A DNA stretch of 10,878 nt from Alistipes sp. (GTDB taxonomy: Bacteria > Bacteroidota > Bacteroidia > Bacteroidales > Rikenellaceae): NCBI GenBank assembly GCA_017631135.1, contig JAGBTW010000008.1, positions 1 to 10,878 on the forward strand. The letters run 5' to 3'. A program made the translations under genes and the position numbers. The stretch's first letter is position 1. Every line of letters starts with the position of its first letter. Shown here piece by piece: positions 1 through 6,236 of this stretch. The notes beneath the pieces were generated by a model. It did no database searches and had not been told where the DNA came from. It was given only the letters and a program-made list of their open reading frames with translations.

Positions 1-135
1 GCTCTTCATGTGCTTGGTAAGGTGGTTGATACGATAAGTGAATAACGCGATCTGGCTCTCGGGTGAACCTGTGTCGGTTGTAGACTTGCCGTACTGGCCA
101 AACAACTCCTGCTTCTTTTCAGGTGTCAAATACAT
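1..135 (-). CDS. rpsO: Ribosomal protein S15 (5' part, cut by the window edge)
   Basis: Reading the minus strand from the ATG at 135 down to 1 gives 45 uninterrupted codons. They begin [12 protein letters not shown] and contain [20 protein letters not shown], the diagnostic N-terminal half of bacterial ribosomal protein S15. S15 is normally about 89 residues, so roughly half the protein lies beyond the left edge. S15 is a primary 16S rRNA-binding protein of the 30S subunit: it binds a three-way junction in the central domain and also contacts 23S rRNA in an intersubunit bridge. In several phyla it represses its own mRNA by binding a structured leader. The ATG is the only sensible start because the MYLTPEKK beginning is typical of Bacteroidetes homologues. 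The gene has its own promoter and a leader of about 105 nt, both listed separately. Confidence 0.95.
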   Translation of the reverse strand, partial: MYLTPEKKQELFGQYGKSTTDTGSPESQIALFTYRINHLTKHMKS

Positions 136-241
136 AAAATTTAAGATTTTGTGGTGCGCATCCTTCTTATTTCCCGAGGATTACGCCCCTGGTTCCACTC
201 TACGACAGATCATCCTTACCTAATAGATCCTGCCAGAGCGT
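136..241 (-). ncRNA. Structured rpsO 5' leader (candidate S15 autoregulatory RNA)
   Basis: From the predicted transcription start near 241 to the rpsO start codon there are about 105 nt of untranslated RNA, long for this region. Three helices can be drawn by hand. An outer helix pairs the RNA from 241-233 (ACGCUCUGG) with 192-183 (CCAGGGGCGU), with one bulged G. An inner helix pairs 232-226 (CAGGAUC) with 211-206 (GAUCUG), with one bulge. A third hairpin pairs 181-177 (AUCCU) with 164-160 (AGGAU). S15 is known to autoregulate through lineage-specific leaders in several phyla. That this leader does so is inference, since no fold energy or covariation was computed. Confidence 0.4.
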
Positions 242-245
242 GCGG

Positions 246-276
246 CAAAGATACGTCATTTTTCACGAACTGCAAA
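246..276 (-). promoter_or_regulatory. rpsO promoter, Bacteroidetes type
   Basis: On the minus strand, TTTG (276-273) is followed after exactly 19 nt by TATCTTTG (253-246). This matches the Bacteroidetes primary-sigma consensus of TTTG near -33 and TAnnTTTG near -7. The implied transcription start is near 241, just where the foldable rpsO leader begins. Confidence 0.8.
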
Positions 277-543
277 ACCTTTTTCAAAGAAAAAGAGAAA
301 AATAGATATTTTATCAACGACAACCACCTTTTTGCAGACAAAAAGCCACCCTCATAAAGCCACAAAACCACACATACTTCCAACCTTACAACCCATACAA
401 AACAACTCTTTTACCAAGTGTTTTATATTCTTTTGAAAGACCATAATACAATTTCAAATAGCAATAAACACTTCAACCACACACTCTCTCATTTTTCTAA
501 ATTTCGCATAAAACTCATTTTTTAATAGTGTAGATGGTTCAAA
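277..543. other. AT-rich divergent intergenic stretch, no gene seen
   Basis: This stretch lies between the divergent rpsO and apbE promoters. The plus strand is rich in A and C and poor in G (for example 345-420). I see no convincing coding frame, tRNA or long repeat. The only local structure is a small dyad, CTTTTTG at 328-334 against CAAAAAG at 339-345, of unknown meaning. Short open frames here lack any protein-like composition. Confidence 0.6.
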
Positions 544-566
544 TTTGGAAATTTTCACTATCTTTG
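544..566 (+). promoter_or_regulatory. apbE promoter (-7 box)
   Basis: TATCTTTG at 559-566 fits the Bacteroidetes -7 element TAnnTTTG exactly and lies 25 nt before the apbE ATG, giving a short leader of about 20 nt. A TTTG at 544-547 is too close (11 nt) to be a standard -33 box. At the usual 19-21 nt spacing only weak matches around 535-539 are present, so the -7 box is the firm part. Confidence 0.65.
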
Positions 567-591
567 TCGGTCGTATATATACACAAGAATA

Positions 592-1608
592 ATGTCTATT
601 TTGAAACTACATAAGCTATTTCTCGGCATCATGCTCCTTGTGGCAACAAGCATGATGGCATGCACCGCGCCAAAGAGCCAGTACATTACCACCAACGGTA
701 ATATGCTCGGCACATTTGTGCAGGTGACATGTCGCACTACCCTATCGCAGCCCGAGATAGAGGCTATTGTCAGAGAGGTAGACACCGAGATGAAGGCTTC
801 GATGTCGATATTCGACCCCACGTCGCTACTCTCTCGCATCAACCGCAACGAGTGCGACACGCTCGACGAGCACCTCATCTACAACATCACCCTTGCCGAG
901 CGCTTCTACACTATGAGTGGTGGTGCATACGACATCACCGTCAAGCCCCTCACCGACGCTTGGGGCTTCGGCAAAGATAGGAGCACCTCTGTGCCCAACG
1001 TCGACTCTTTGTGTCAGTTTGTGGGCTACGACCTCATCAGCATCGAGGATAACCGACTCATAAAGGAGGACTACCGCACTCAAGTTGACCTTAACTCCAT
1101 CGCCAAGGGCTATACCGTTGACCTTGTGGCGACAAAGTTGGAGGCATTGGGCGTAGTTGACTACATAGTCGACATCGGCGGCGAGATACGCTGTCGTGGT
1201 CGCAACGCCCAGGGCAAAGAGTGGCGCATAGGCATCGAGACACCCTACGACGGCAACATGGCTATGGACTCCATAGAGAAGATTATAACGCTCGACAATG
1301 GCGCTATGGCAACATCGGGCAACTATCGTCGCTTCTACATCGCCGAGGATGGCTCGAAGGTGGTGCACACCATAGACCCCCGCACGGGACACAGCGTGTC
1401 GAGCACGCTCCTCTCGGCAACAGTAATAGCTCCCACATGTGCCGAGGCAGATGCCGCAGCAACGATGTTCATGGCTCTCGGCTCGGAGGGCGGCGCAGTG
1501 GCGCTTGCCGAGGAGTGCGCAAAGGAGCATGGCTGGAGGTACTACTTCATATTTGCCAGCGACGAGGGCTACGATGTGGAATGCTCCGAGGAGTATCGCG
1601 ATAAATAG
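592..1608 (+). CDS. apbE: FAD:protein FMN transferase, lipoprotein (ApbE family)
   Basis: This 338-residue protein is of normal length for the family. ApbE transfers FMN from FAD onto a Ser/Thr of target proteins, typically NqrB/NqrC/RnfG subunits or extracytoplasmic flavoproteins, using Mg2+. Residues 1-23 form a lipoprotein signal peptide with a lipobox ending at C24 (MMAC), so the enzyme should be lipid-anchored outside the cytoplasm. Family signatures run in order: NMLGTFVQV (38-46), DITVKPLTDAWGFG (114-127), DLNSIAKGYTVD (166-177), DIGGEIR (194-200), TSGNYRRF (241-248), HTIDPRTG (259-266), and an AEADAAAT metal/FAD segment (284-291). The next gene starts 7 nt after the stop, so the two are probably co-transcribed. 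No Nqr/Rnf target lies in the window, so the substrate is unknown. Confidence 0.95.
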   Translation: MSILKLHKLFLGIMLLVATSMMACTAPKSQYITTNGNMLGTFVQVTCRTTLSQPEIEAIVREVDTEMKASMSIFDPTSLLSRINRNECDTLDEHLIYNITLAERFYTMSGGAYDITVKPLTDAWGFGKDRSTSVPNVDSLCQFVGYDLISIEDNRLIKEDYRTQVDLNSIAKGYTVDLVATKLEALGVVDYIVDIGGEIRCRGRNAQGKEWRIGIETPYDGNMAMDSIEKIITLDNGAMATSGNYRRFYIAEDGSKVVHTIDPRTGHSVSSTLLSATVIAPTCAEADAAATMFMALGSEGGAVALAEECAKEHGWRYYFIFASDEGYDVECSEEYRDK

Positions 1609-1615
1609 ACGAGCT

Positions 1616-2470
1616 ATGACCAAGGCGATGATACTATACAACCCCAAAGCGGGTAGAGGCACTTCGGTAAAGTTTGCGCGCGAGGCGGTGAAGCTATGTC
1701 GTGAGCGAGGCATAAACCTCGAGCCACGACACTTGCAGCTTGGCGTAAACCCCTTTGAGGATGCTCGCGACATGGAGCTTGTGATTGTGTGTGGTGGCGA
1801 TGGCAGCATCAACTATGTTGTCAACAACATGCGCAAGTTAGGCATCAACCCCACGTTGGGCATAGTACCCATGGGCACAGCAAATGACTTTGCCAACGCT
1901 CTCGACATACCGTCGTTGCCGAGCATGGCACTCAAGCGCATACTCGATGGCGAGGAGCGCAAAATTGATTGTTGCAAGGTCAACGACAGCTACTTTGTGA
2001 ACATATTGAGCTTCGGCATATTCACCTCGGCATCGCAGCGCACATCGCGCAAGGCGAAGCAGCAGTTCGGCAAGCTGGCATACATCAAGCCAGGACTCGA
2101 CGACGTGAGGGATATGCGCTCGGTAAAGGTAAAGATAAATACCCCCACGGAGGAGTATGAGGGCGACATATACATGTTTCTTGCCTTTAACGGCGTAACC
2201 GCTGGTCGCGTACCCCTGGCTCGCGAGTCGCGCGTTGATGACGGCATGATTGACGTGATAGTGCTCGAGAAGCGAAACAAGTACCTATCGTTCAGCAACA
2301 TGTTGCGCTATGTACTGGGTGGACACCCCGATGCTGTGCGACACTTCCGCTGTTCGGAGATGAACGTGACATCGAGCCAGCACCGCATAACCGATGTTGA
2401 TGGCGAGCGAGGACCCAACTTCCCGCTGCACATTGTGTGCGAGCCACAGTCGCTCAAAATAAAGATGTAA
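1616..2470 (+). CDS. YegS/DgkB-like lipid kinase (diacylglycerol kinase catalytic domain)
   Basis: Starting at the ATG at 1616 the protein has 284 residues. An open frame continues upstream to 1439, but it overlaps apbE and lacks family sequence, while MTKAMILYNPKAGRG is the usual beginning of this family. Motifs are NPKAGRG (9-15, nucleotide site), GGDGS (60-64, the GGDG catalytic loop), PMGTANDFA (85-93), VDDGMIDV (207-214) and DGE (262-264). The family phosphorylates lipids such as diacylglycerol with ATP at the inner membrane face, recycling diacylglycerol to phosphatidic acid. The true substrate here is not decidable, since some relatives act on other lipids. It follows apbE by 7 nt and precedes the AraC gene by 33 nt, which suggests one transcript. 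No signal peptide or membrane segment is evident. Confidence 0.9.
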   Translation: MTKAMILYNPKAGRGTSVKFAREAVKLCRERGINLEPRHLQLGVNPFEDARDMELVIVCGGDGSINYVVNNMRKLGINPTLGIVPMGTANDFANALDIPSLPSMALKRILDGEERKIDCCKVNDSYFVNILSFGIFTSASQRTSRKAKQQFGKLAYIKPGLDDVRDMRSVKVKINTPTEEYEGDIYMFLAFNGVTAGRVPLARESRVDDGMIDVIVLEKRNKYLSFSNMLRYVLGGHPDAVRHFRCSEMNVTSSQHRITDVDGERGPNFPLHIVCEPQSLKIKM

Positions 2471-2503
2471 AAGGGTTTATTATAAGACACATACGATAAC
2501 AGG

Positions 2504-3484
2504 ATGAAGCAGGATGGCATTAAGAGAGCGTCGATAGACAAGCTCAAATCGCGTTTCGAGACCGCATACTACTCGGAGGACATGGTAATCACGCCTCTGG
2601 TTATGTTTCGCGAGCTCGACGACATTACGGCACTCATACAGGGTGTCTCGATAGGTGTGACCGTCAGCGGCAGTGCCAAGATTAAAATCAACGGCAAGAT
2701 GCACGAGCTACGCCCAAACACCCTCTTCATATTCAACGAGAACACCGTTGTTGAGCAGGTCAAGGCCTCGATACGCTCATCAGGCTACATGATTACCTAC
2801 TCGCGCCAGTACCTCAACAGCATACATGTCGACACCCAGGACCTCATATCTATATATCATGGTTTCTTGAACGAGCCATGTGTGCAGGTTGAGCCCGAGG
2901 AGGCGGCATACATACACGACATATCGAAGCTCATGCGCTCGGTGCTCTGCGACTATGCCCCCACAGCAAACCGCGAGAAGATTATCAGCTCGCTCTTTGC
3001 CGCAATGTTCCACTATGTCATGGGCATACTCCAGCAGCACAGCCTACCCGGCAATGGCACAGTGAGCAACCGCACAGACGAGCTCTTCAACAACTTCCTC
3101 GACCTGTTGCGCGAGCACTGCAGCACGGAGCGCAGCGTGGAGTTCTACGCCTCAAAAATGGGTATCACACCCAAATATCTCTCGCTCATCCTAAAAAAGA
3201 AGAGCGGTCGCAACGCCTCGAAGCTTATCGACGAGGCTGTGGTATACGAGGCGAAGCGCTTGTTGAAATACTCGGGCTTGAGCATCCGCGAGATAGCCCT
3301 GAAACTCAACTTCGCGTCGCAGTCGTTCTTTGGCAAGTACTTCAAACAGCGCGTAGGAGTGTCACCCTCACGCTACAAAATTTGGGATGGTCGCACAGAG
3401 GAGCTTCTCGCAAACAAGGACTTCGCATCGACACTCGAGGAGTACACACCCACAGATGACGATGTCACAGATATAGAGATGTAA
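2504..3484 (+). CDS. AraC-family transcriptional regulator
   Basis: This 326-residue protein has an N-terminal cupin-like sensor/dimerisation region (about 25-125) containing a jelly-roll style stretch, SGSAKIKINGKMHELRPNTL (55-74). A helical linker follows (about 130-205). The C-terminal AraC double helix-turn-helix spans about 195-292, with HTH1 near SVEFYASKMGITPKYLSLIL (211-230) and HTH2 near LSIREIALKLNFASQSFFGK (259-278), then YFKQRVGVSPSRYK (279-292). A 34-residue tail rich in acidic residues (293-326) extends past the usual end. The ligand is unknown. The gene lies between the lipid kinase (33 nt) and dsbD (44 nt), so it might control either neighbour or itself; I saw no operator that proves this. 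Confidence 0.92.
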   Translation: MKQDGIKRASIDKLKSRFETAYYSEDMVITPLVMFRELDDITALIQGVSIGVTVSGSAKIKINGKMHELRPNTLFIFNENTVVEQVKASIRSSGYMITYSRQYLNSIHVDTQDLISIYHGFLNEPCVQVEPEEAAYIHDISKLMRSVLCDYAPTANREKIISSLFAAMFHYVMGILQQHSLPGNGTVSNRTDELFNNFLDLLREHCSTERSVEFYASKMGITPKYLSLILKKKSGRNASKLIDEAVVYEAKRLLKYSGLSIREIALKLNFASQSFFGKYFKQRVGVSPSRYKIWDGRTEELLANKDFASTLEEYTPTDDDVTDIEM

Positions 3485-3528
3485 ACAACTAATAATCAAA
3501 CAATAATTTTTTAACCAAATTAAACTTT

Positions 3529-5457
3529 ATGAAAAAACTTTTCAAGACTCTTATGCTCACATTGGCGCTTGCATTGCCCTTCGCAGCAATGGCCAATGAG
3601 ACAGAGGTTGCAAAGACTACCGTTAAGGTAGGCAACGACGCAGACAGTCCCAACGTAGCGTGGACTATCACTGCAGAGGAGGATAGCGAGGGCATCTTCG
3701 TTATCATTTTCGACGGCGCAATTAAGGATGGCTACCACGGCTACCCCATGAGCGACTTCTCTGCTCCTATTTTCGAGTTCGAGAACGCTACCGTAGCGAG
3801 CGACATCGAGGAGACCCTCACACCCGAGGAGCACGGCATCGACGAGCTCACAGGCATGCCCTCGTTCATCTACCTCAACCAGGCTATCTATGTTCAGAAG
3901 ATTGAGGCAAAGGCTGGTCAGAAGGTTGCAGGTTACATCAACGCAACTATCTGCACCAACGAGACAAACCAGTGCACAGCAAACATCGCCGAGTTCACCA
4001 TCCAGATGCCTGGCGTAGCTGCTGCAGCTGCAACTACATCTGACGACACCACAGAGTCTACACTCGACTGGAGCTCAATCATCACAGCTATCCTTTGGGG
4101 CTTCGCAGCGTTGATGACTCCTTGTGTATTCCCCATGGTGCCTATGACCGTATCGTTCTTCGTTAAGGGCTCACAGTCTCCCGCACAGGGTCGTCTCCGC
4201 GCATTGATGTATGGTATCTTTATCGTGGCTCTCTACGTTTTGCCCATCGCCATCATCATGAGCTTGACACTCTTCGGCATCGACGTATCGGGTGACATCT
4301 TCAACTTCATCGGTACTCACTGGATTCCTAACCTTATCTTCTTCCTTATCTTTATGGTGTTCGCTGCATCATTCTTCGGTGCATTCGAGATTACCCTTCC
4401 TTCAAGCCTTGTTAACAAGAGCGACGAGGGCGCAGATAAGGGCGGCTTGGTAGGTATCTTCTTCATGGCTTTGACACTCGTACTCGTGTCATTCTCATGT
4501 ACAGGTCCTATCGTAGGTAACGTTATCATCGAGGCTACAAGCGGCAGCACAAACATCTGGATGCCTATCATCACCATGGCAGCCTTCGCTATCGCCTTTG
4601 CATTGCCCTTCACACTCCTCGCTTGGTTCCCCGCATTGCTTAAGAACTTGCCCAAGAGCGGTGGTTGGTTGAACTCTGTAAAGGTTGTCCTCGGTTTCAT
4701 CGAGATCGCTCTCGGTTTGAAGTTCTTGATGACCGCAGACCAGACTATGCACTGGGGCTTGCTCGACCGTGAGACATACCTCGCTATTTGGATCGTTACA
4801 TTCTCACTCTTGGGCTTGTACCTCCTTGGCAAGCTTCGCTTCGCTCACGACGACGAGGTTAAGCACGTCTCTGTATTCCGCCTCTCACTCGCTATCGCAG
4901 TGTTCTCATTCGTAGTATACCTCATCCCAGGTATGTGGGGTGCACCTCTCAACGCTGTATCAGGTTACATTCCTCCTATGAGCACACAGGACTACCGCGT
5001 TAACGGTCACCACGAGAATGTTAACTCTGGTCGCAAGTACGCAGACTTCTTGCACTTGCCCCACCAGCTCGAGGGTCACTTCGACTTCGAGGAGGCTGTA
5101 GAGGCTGCAACAGCTGCTAACAAGCCTATCTTCATCGACGTAACAGGTCACGCATGTAACAACTGCCGCGAGATGGAGACTATGGTATGGAGCGACGACC
5201 GCGTATTGCCTATGTTGAAGAACGACTTTGTCATCTGCGCACTCTATGTTGACGATATGACAAAGGTTGAGGGTGGTAAGCGTCTCGGCTCTATCAACTC
5301 GAAGTTTGCACAGGAGCGCTGGGGTGTAAACGCACAGCCTGGCTACATCCTTCTCTCACCCGACGGTGAGACCGTATTGGCAGGTCCTCGCGGCTACAAC
5401 ACCGACATCGACGCCTTCGTTGAGTTCCTCAACACCGGCAAGAACGGCGTTAAGTAA
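3529..5457 (+). CDS. dsbD: Thiol:disulfide interchange protein DsbD (transmembrane protein-disulfide reductase)
   Basis: This 642-residue protein has the complete three-part DsbD layout. A signal peptide (about 1-22) leads to a periplasmic N-terminal domain with the cysteine pair C142/C149. A linker of Ala/Thr/Asp (163-180) follows. The membrane domain (about 184-470, eight likely helices) carries one redox cysteine in MTPCVFPMVPMTVSFF (C199) and the other in VSFSCTGP (C324). A C-terminal periplasmic thioredoxin-like domain has the motif C543-N-N-C546. DsbD passes electrons from cytosolic thioredoxin through these three cysteine pairs to periplasmic thiol proteins. All six expected cysteines are present, so it should be active. 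Its codons differ from its neighbours, with more GGT, CCT, CGT, CTT and GTT, as expected of a strongly expressed gene. It is followed directly by a strong terminator. Confidence 0.95.
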   Translation: MKKLFKTLMLTLALALPFAAMANETEVAKTTVKVGNDADSPNVAWTITAEEDSEGIFVIIFDGAIKDGYHGYPMSDFSAPIFEFENATVASDIEETLTPEEHGIDELTGMPSFIYLNQAIYVQKIEAKAGQKVAGYINATICTNETNQCTANIAEFTIQMPGVAAAAATTSDDTTESTLDWSSIITAILWGFAALMTPCVFPMVPMTVSFFVKGSQSPAQGRLRALMYGIFIVALYVLPIAIIMSLTLFGIDVSGDIFNFIGTHWIPNLIFFLIFMVFAASFFGAFEITLPSSLVNKSDEGADKGGLVGIFFMALTLVLVSFSCTGPIVGNVIIEATSGSTNIWMPIITMAAFAIAFALPFTLLAWFPALLKNLPKSGGWLNSVKVVLGFIEIALGLKFLMTADQTMHWGLLDRETYLAIWIVTFSLLGLYLLGKLRFAHDDEVKHVSVFRLSLAIAVFSFVVYLIPGMWGAPLNAVSGYIPPMSTQDYRVNGHHENVNSGRKYADFLHLPHQLEGHFDFEEAVEAATAANKPIFIDVTGHACNNCREMETMVWSDDRVLPMLKNDFVICALYVDDMTKVEGGKRLGSINSKFAQERWGVNAQPGYILLSPDGETVLAGPRGYNTDIDAFVEFLNTGKNGVK

Positions 5458-5476
5458 TCCCGTAACATCTTAATAA

Positions 5477-5520
5477 ACAAACTACCCTCGACTCATCGGT
5501 CGAGGGTAGTTTGTTTTTTT
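5477..5520 (+). terminator. Strong intrinsic terminator after dsbD
   Basis: A perfect 16-bp stem pairs 5477-5492 (ACAAACTACCCTCGAC) with 5499-5514 (GTCGAGGGTAGTTTGT). The loop is the 6-nt TCATCG, and a run of six T follows (5515-5520). It begins 19 nt after the dsbD stop and closes the apbE-dsbD run. The arms start with A-rich sequence, but transcription from the other side has no obvious gene to serve. Confidence 0.95.
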
Positions 5521-5590
5521 GTATTAACATTAGAGACATAAGGGCAATTGCGGACAAAATAAAACCCGTCATGCCGAGGAGGGGCAAATC

Positions 5591-5632
5591 AATGAGTAAT
5601 GAGCAATTAGCAATTAGTAATTAGTAATAAGT
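5591..5632 (+). repeat. 7-bp tandem repeat, six units
   Basis: Six head-to-tail heptamers are present: AATGAGT, AATGAGC, AATTAGC, AATTAGT, AATTAGT and AATAAGT. The consensus is AATKAGY. Related runs lie at 5927-5954 on this strand (four units), and on the other strand at 10430-10457 (four) and 10752-10786 (five). Unit number differs between copies, as expected from slippage. Confidence 0.9.
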
Positions 5633-5647
5633 TGATAATCAATGTTG

Positions 5648-5736
5648 TCATGTTGAACGAAGTGAAACATCTCGAGGTCTATGAGACGGTCAACTGTCGT
5701 ACTGCCCGCGAGATATTTCGCTTACGCTCAATATGA
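5648..5736 (+). repeat. REP-like hairpin pair
   Basis: The left arm contains GAACGAAGTGAAACATCT (5655-5672) inside a TCATGTT...CTCG frame. The right arm (5709-5736) is an imperfect reverse complement carrying AGATATTTCGCTTACGCTC. The two arms could form a stem of about 27 bp with mismatches and a spacer of about 34 nt. The motif 'catgttgaacgaagtgaaacatct' (split here by line only) belongs to a type of dispersed intergenic repeat common in Bacteroidetes. It occurs four more times as arm pairs or variants in this window. Confidence 0.75.
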
Positions 5737-5805
5737 CGCAGCAACTGGTCTTTAATAAAGACTAAAACACCCTGCTACTCCCAACTACACCCAACTACCC
5801 CATGC

Positions 5806-5837
5806 GTTTGCGGGTTACAAAAATGTAACCCGCAAAC
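5806..5837. repeat. Perfect palindrome with 14-bp arms and AAAA spacer (left copy)
   Basis: Arm GTTTGCGGGTTACA (5806-5819) is followed by AAAA (5820-5823) and the exact reverse-complement arm TGTAACCCGCAAAC (5824-5837). It is the most conserved and most GC-rich part of the composite repeat. No T run follows it, so it is not a standard terminator. The matching palindrome in the right block is at 10547-10578. Confidence 0.95.
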
Positions 5838-5893
5838 ACGACAAAAGAGACATTAAGAGACAAAAGGGACAAAAGCGATGTCGCGGACAAAAT
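5838..5893 (+). repeat. About 9-bp tandem repeat of GACAAAAGN type
   Basis: Directly after the palindrome come imperfect units: GACAAAAGA, GACATTAAGA, GACAAAAGG, GACAAAAGC, GATGTCGCG and GACAAAATA. A vestige of the same module opens the left block (gagacataag..gcggacaaaata, 5532-5561). The inverted copy on the right (10491-10546) keeps the same order with one visible A-to-T difference. Confidence 0.75.
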
Positions 5894-5974
5894 AAAAAAC
5901 TATGTCATGCCGAGGAGGGGTAAATCAATGAGTAATGAGTAATTAGCAATTGGTAACACCTTGACAATTAGTGT

Positions 5975-6068
5975 TGTCATGCTGAACGGCAGTAAAGCAT
6001 CTCTCGGGCAGTAAGACCGTCGACCGCCTCGGAGACCTGGTGATCCTTCACTTCGTTCAGAAATGACA
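5975..6068 (+). repeat. Second, more diverged REP-like hairpin pair
   Basis: The arm at 5975-6003 (TGTCATGCTGAACGG...AAAGCATCTC) faces an arm at 6042-6068 (GATCCTTCACTTCGTTCAG...ATGACA). The arms are again inverted relative to each other, but less alike than the pair at 5648-5736. This marks the right-hand end of the left repeat block. Confidence 0.65.
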
Positions 6069-6157
6069 GAGGGAGTAACGAGAGGTAAGAGTAGTGATGG
6101 GTAGCAGGGGTAGTTAAGAGTAATAGAGTGAATAAGATGGGTGTTTAGTGACATTAA

Positions 6158-6219
6158 AGAATTTAGGGAAATTAGTGAGAGTATCAAAAAAACTACATTC
6201 ATTGAATTCCCTAAATTCT
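6158..6219 (-). terminator. 13-bp dyad downstream of the nitroreductase gene (possible terminator)
   Basis: AGAATTTAGGGAA (6158-6170) and TTCCCTAAATTCT (6207-6219) are perfect reverse complements separated by 36 nt. The dyad starts 18 nt beyond the nitroreductase stop in that gene's direction. The stem is AT-rich, the loop is long and the following T run is poor, so termination is only one possible role. I see no gene between here and the repeat block. Confidence 0.35.
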
Positions 6220-6236
6220 CTATTTTTCACTCGTTA

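Larger units (their letters stand above)
5532..6070 (+). repeat. Left copy of a composite intergenic repeat (mosaic)
   Basis: This gene-free block is built of repeated modules. A partial unit (5532-5632) has gacaaaata, the CATGCCGAGGAGGGG block and 7-bp tandem repeats. Next come a hairpin pair (5648-5736), a palindrome AGTC-type dyad GTCTTTA/TAAAGAC (5748-5762), and a C-rich stretch with cccaactac twice (5780-5800). Then come a 14-bp-arm palindrome (5806-5837), tandem gacaaaag units (5838-5893), the CATGCCGAGGAGGGG block again (5905-5919), 7-mers (5927-5954) and a second hairpin pair (5975-6068). The part from about 5591 to 6004 recurs inverted at 10373-10786. No coding frame in it looks like a protein. 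Confidence 0.9.

Noticed and set aside
1439..1615. N-terminal extension of the lipid kinase frame
   Set aside because: It overlaps the end of apbE in another frame, and the family N-terminus begins at the ATG at 1616.
826..1812. Long open frame of 328 codons on the minus strand opposite apbE and the lipid kinase
   Set aside because: It is antisense to two clear protein families. It arises from the codon bias of the genes on the plus strand and shows no domain.
5806..5837. Palindrome as an intrinsic terminator
   Set aside because: The stem is strong, but no T run follows on either strand, and a genuine terminator for dsbD already lies at 5477-5520.
5532..6070. CRISPR array
   Set aside because: Repeat units are of differing kinds and lengths, spacers are not unique sequences of constant size, and no cas gene is present.
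5900..6202. Minus-strand 100-codon open frame through the repeat block
   Set aside because: Its residues come straight from repeat arms (for example VISERSEG from the cttcgttcag-type arm). It has no RBS or promoter and no protein-like composition.
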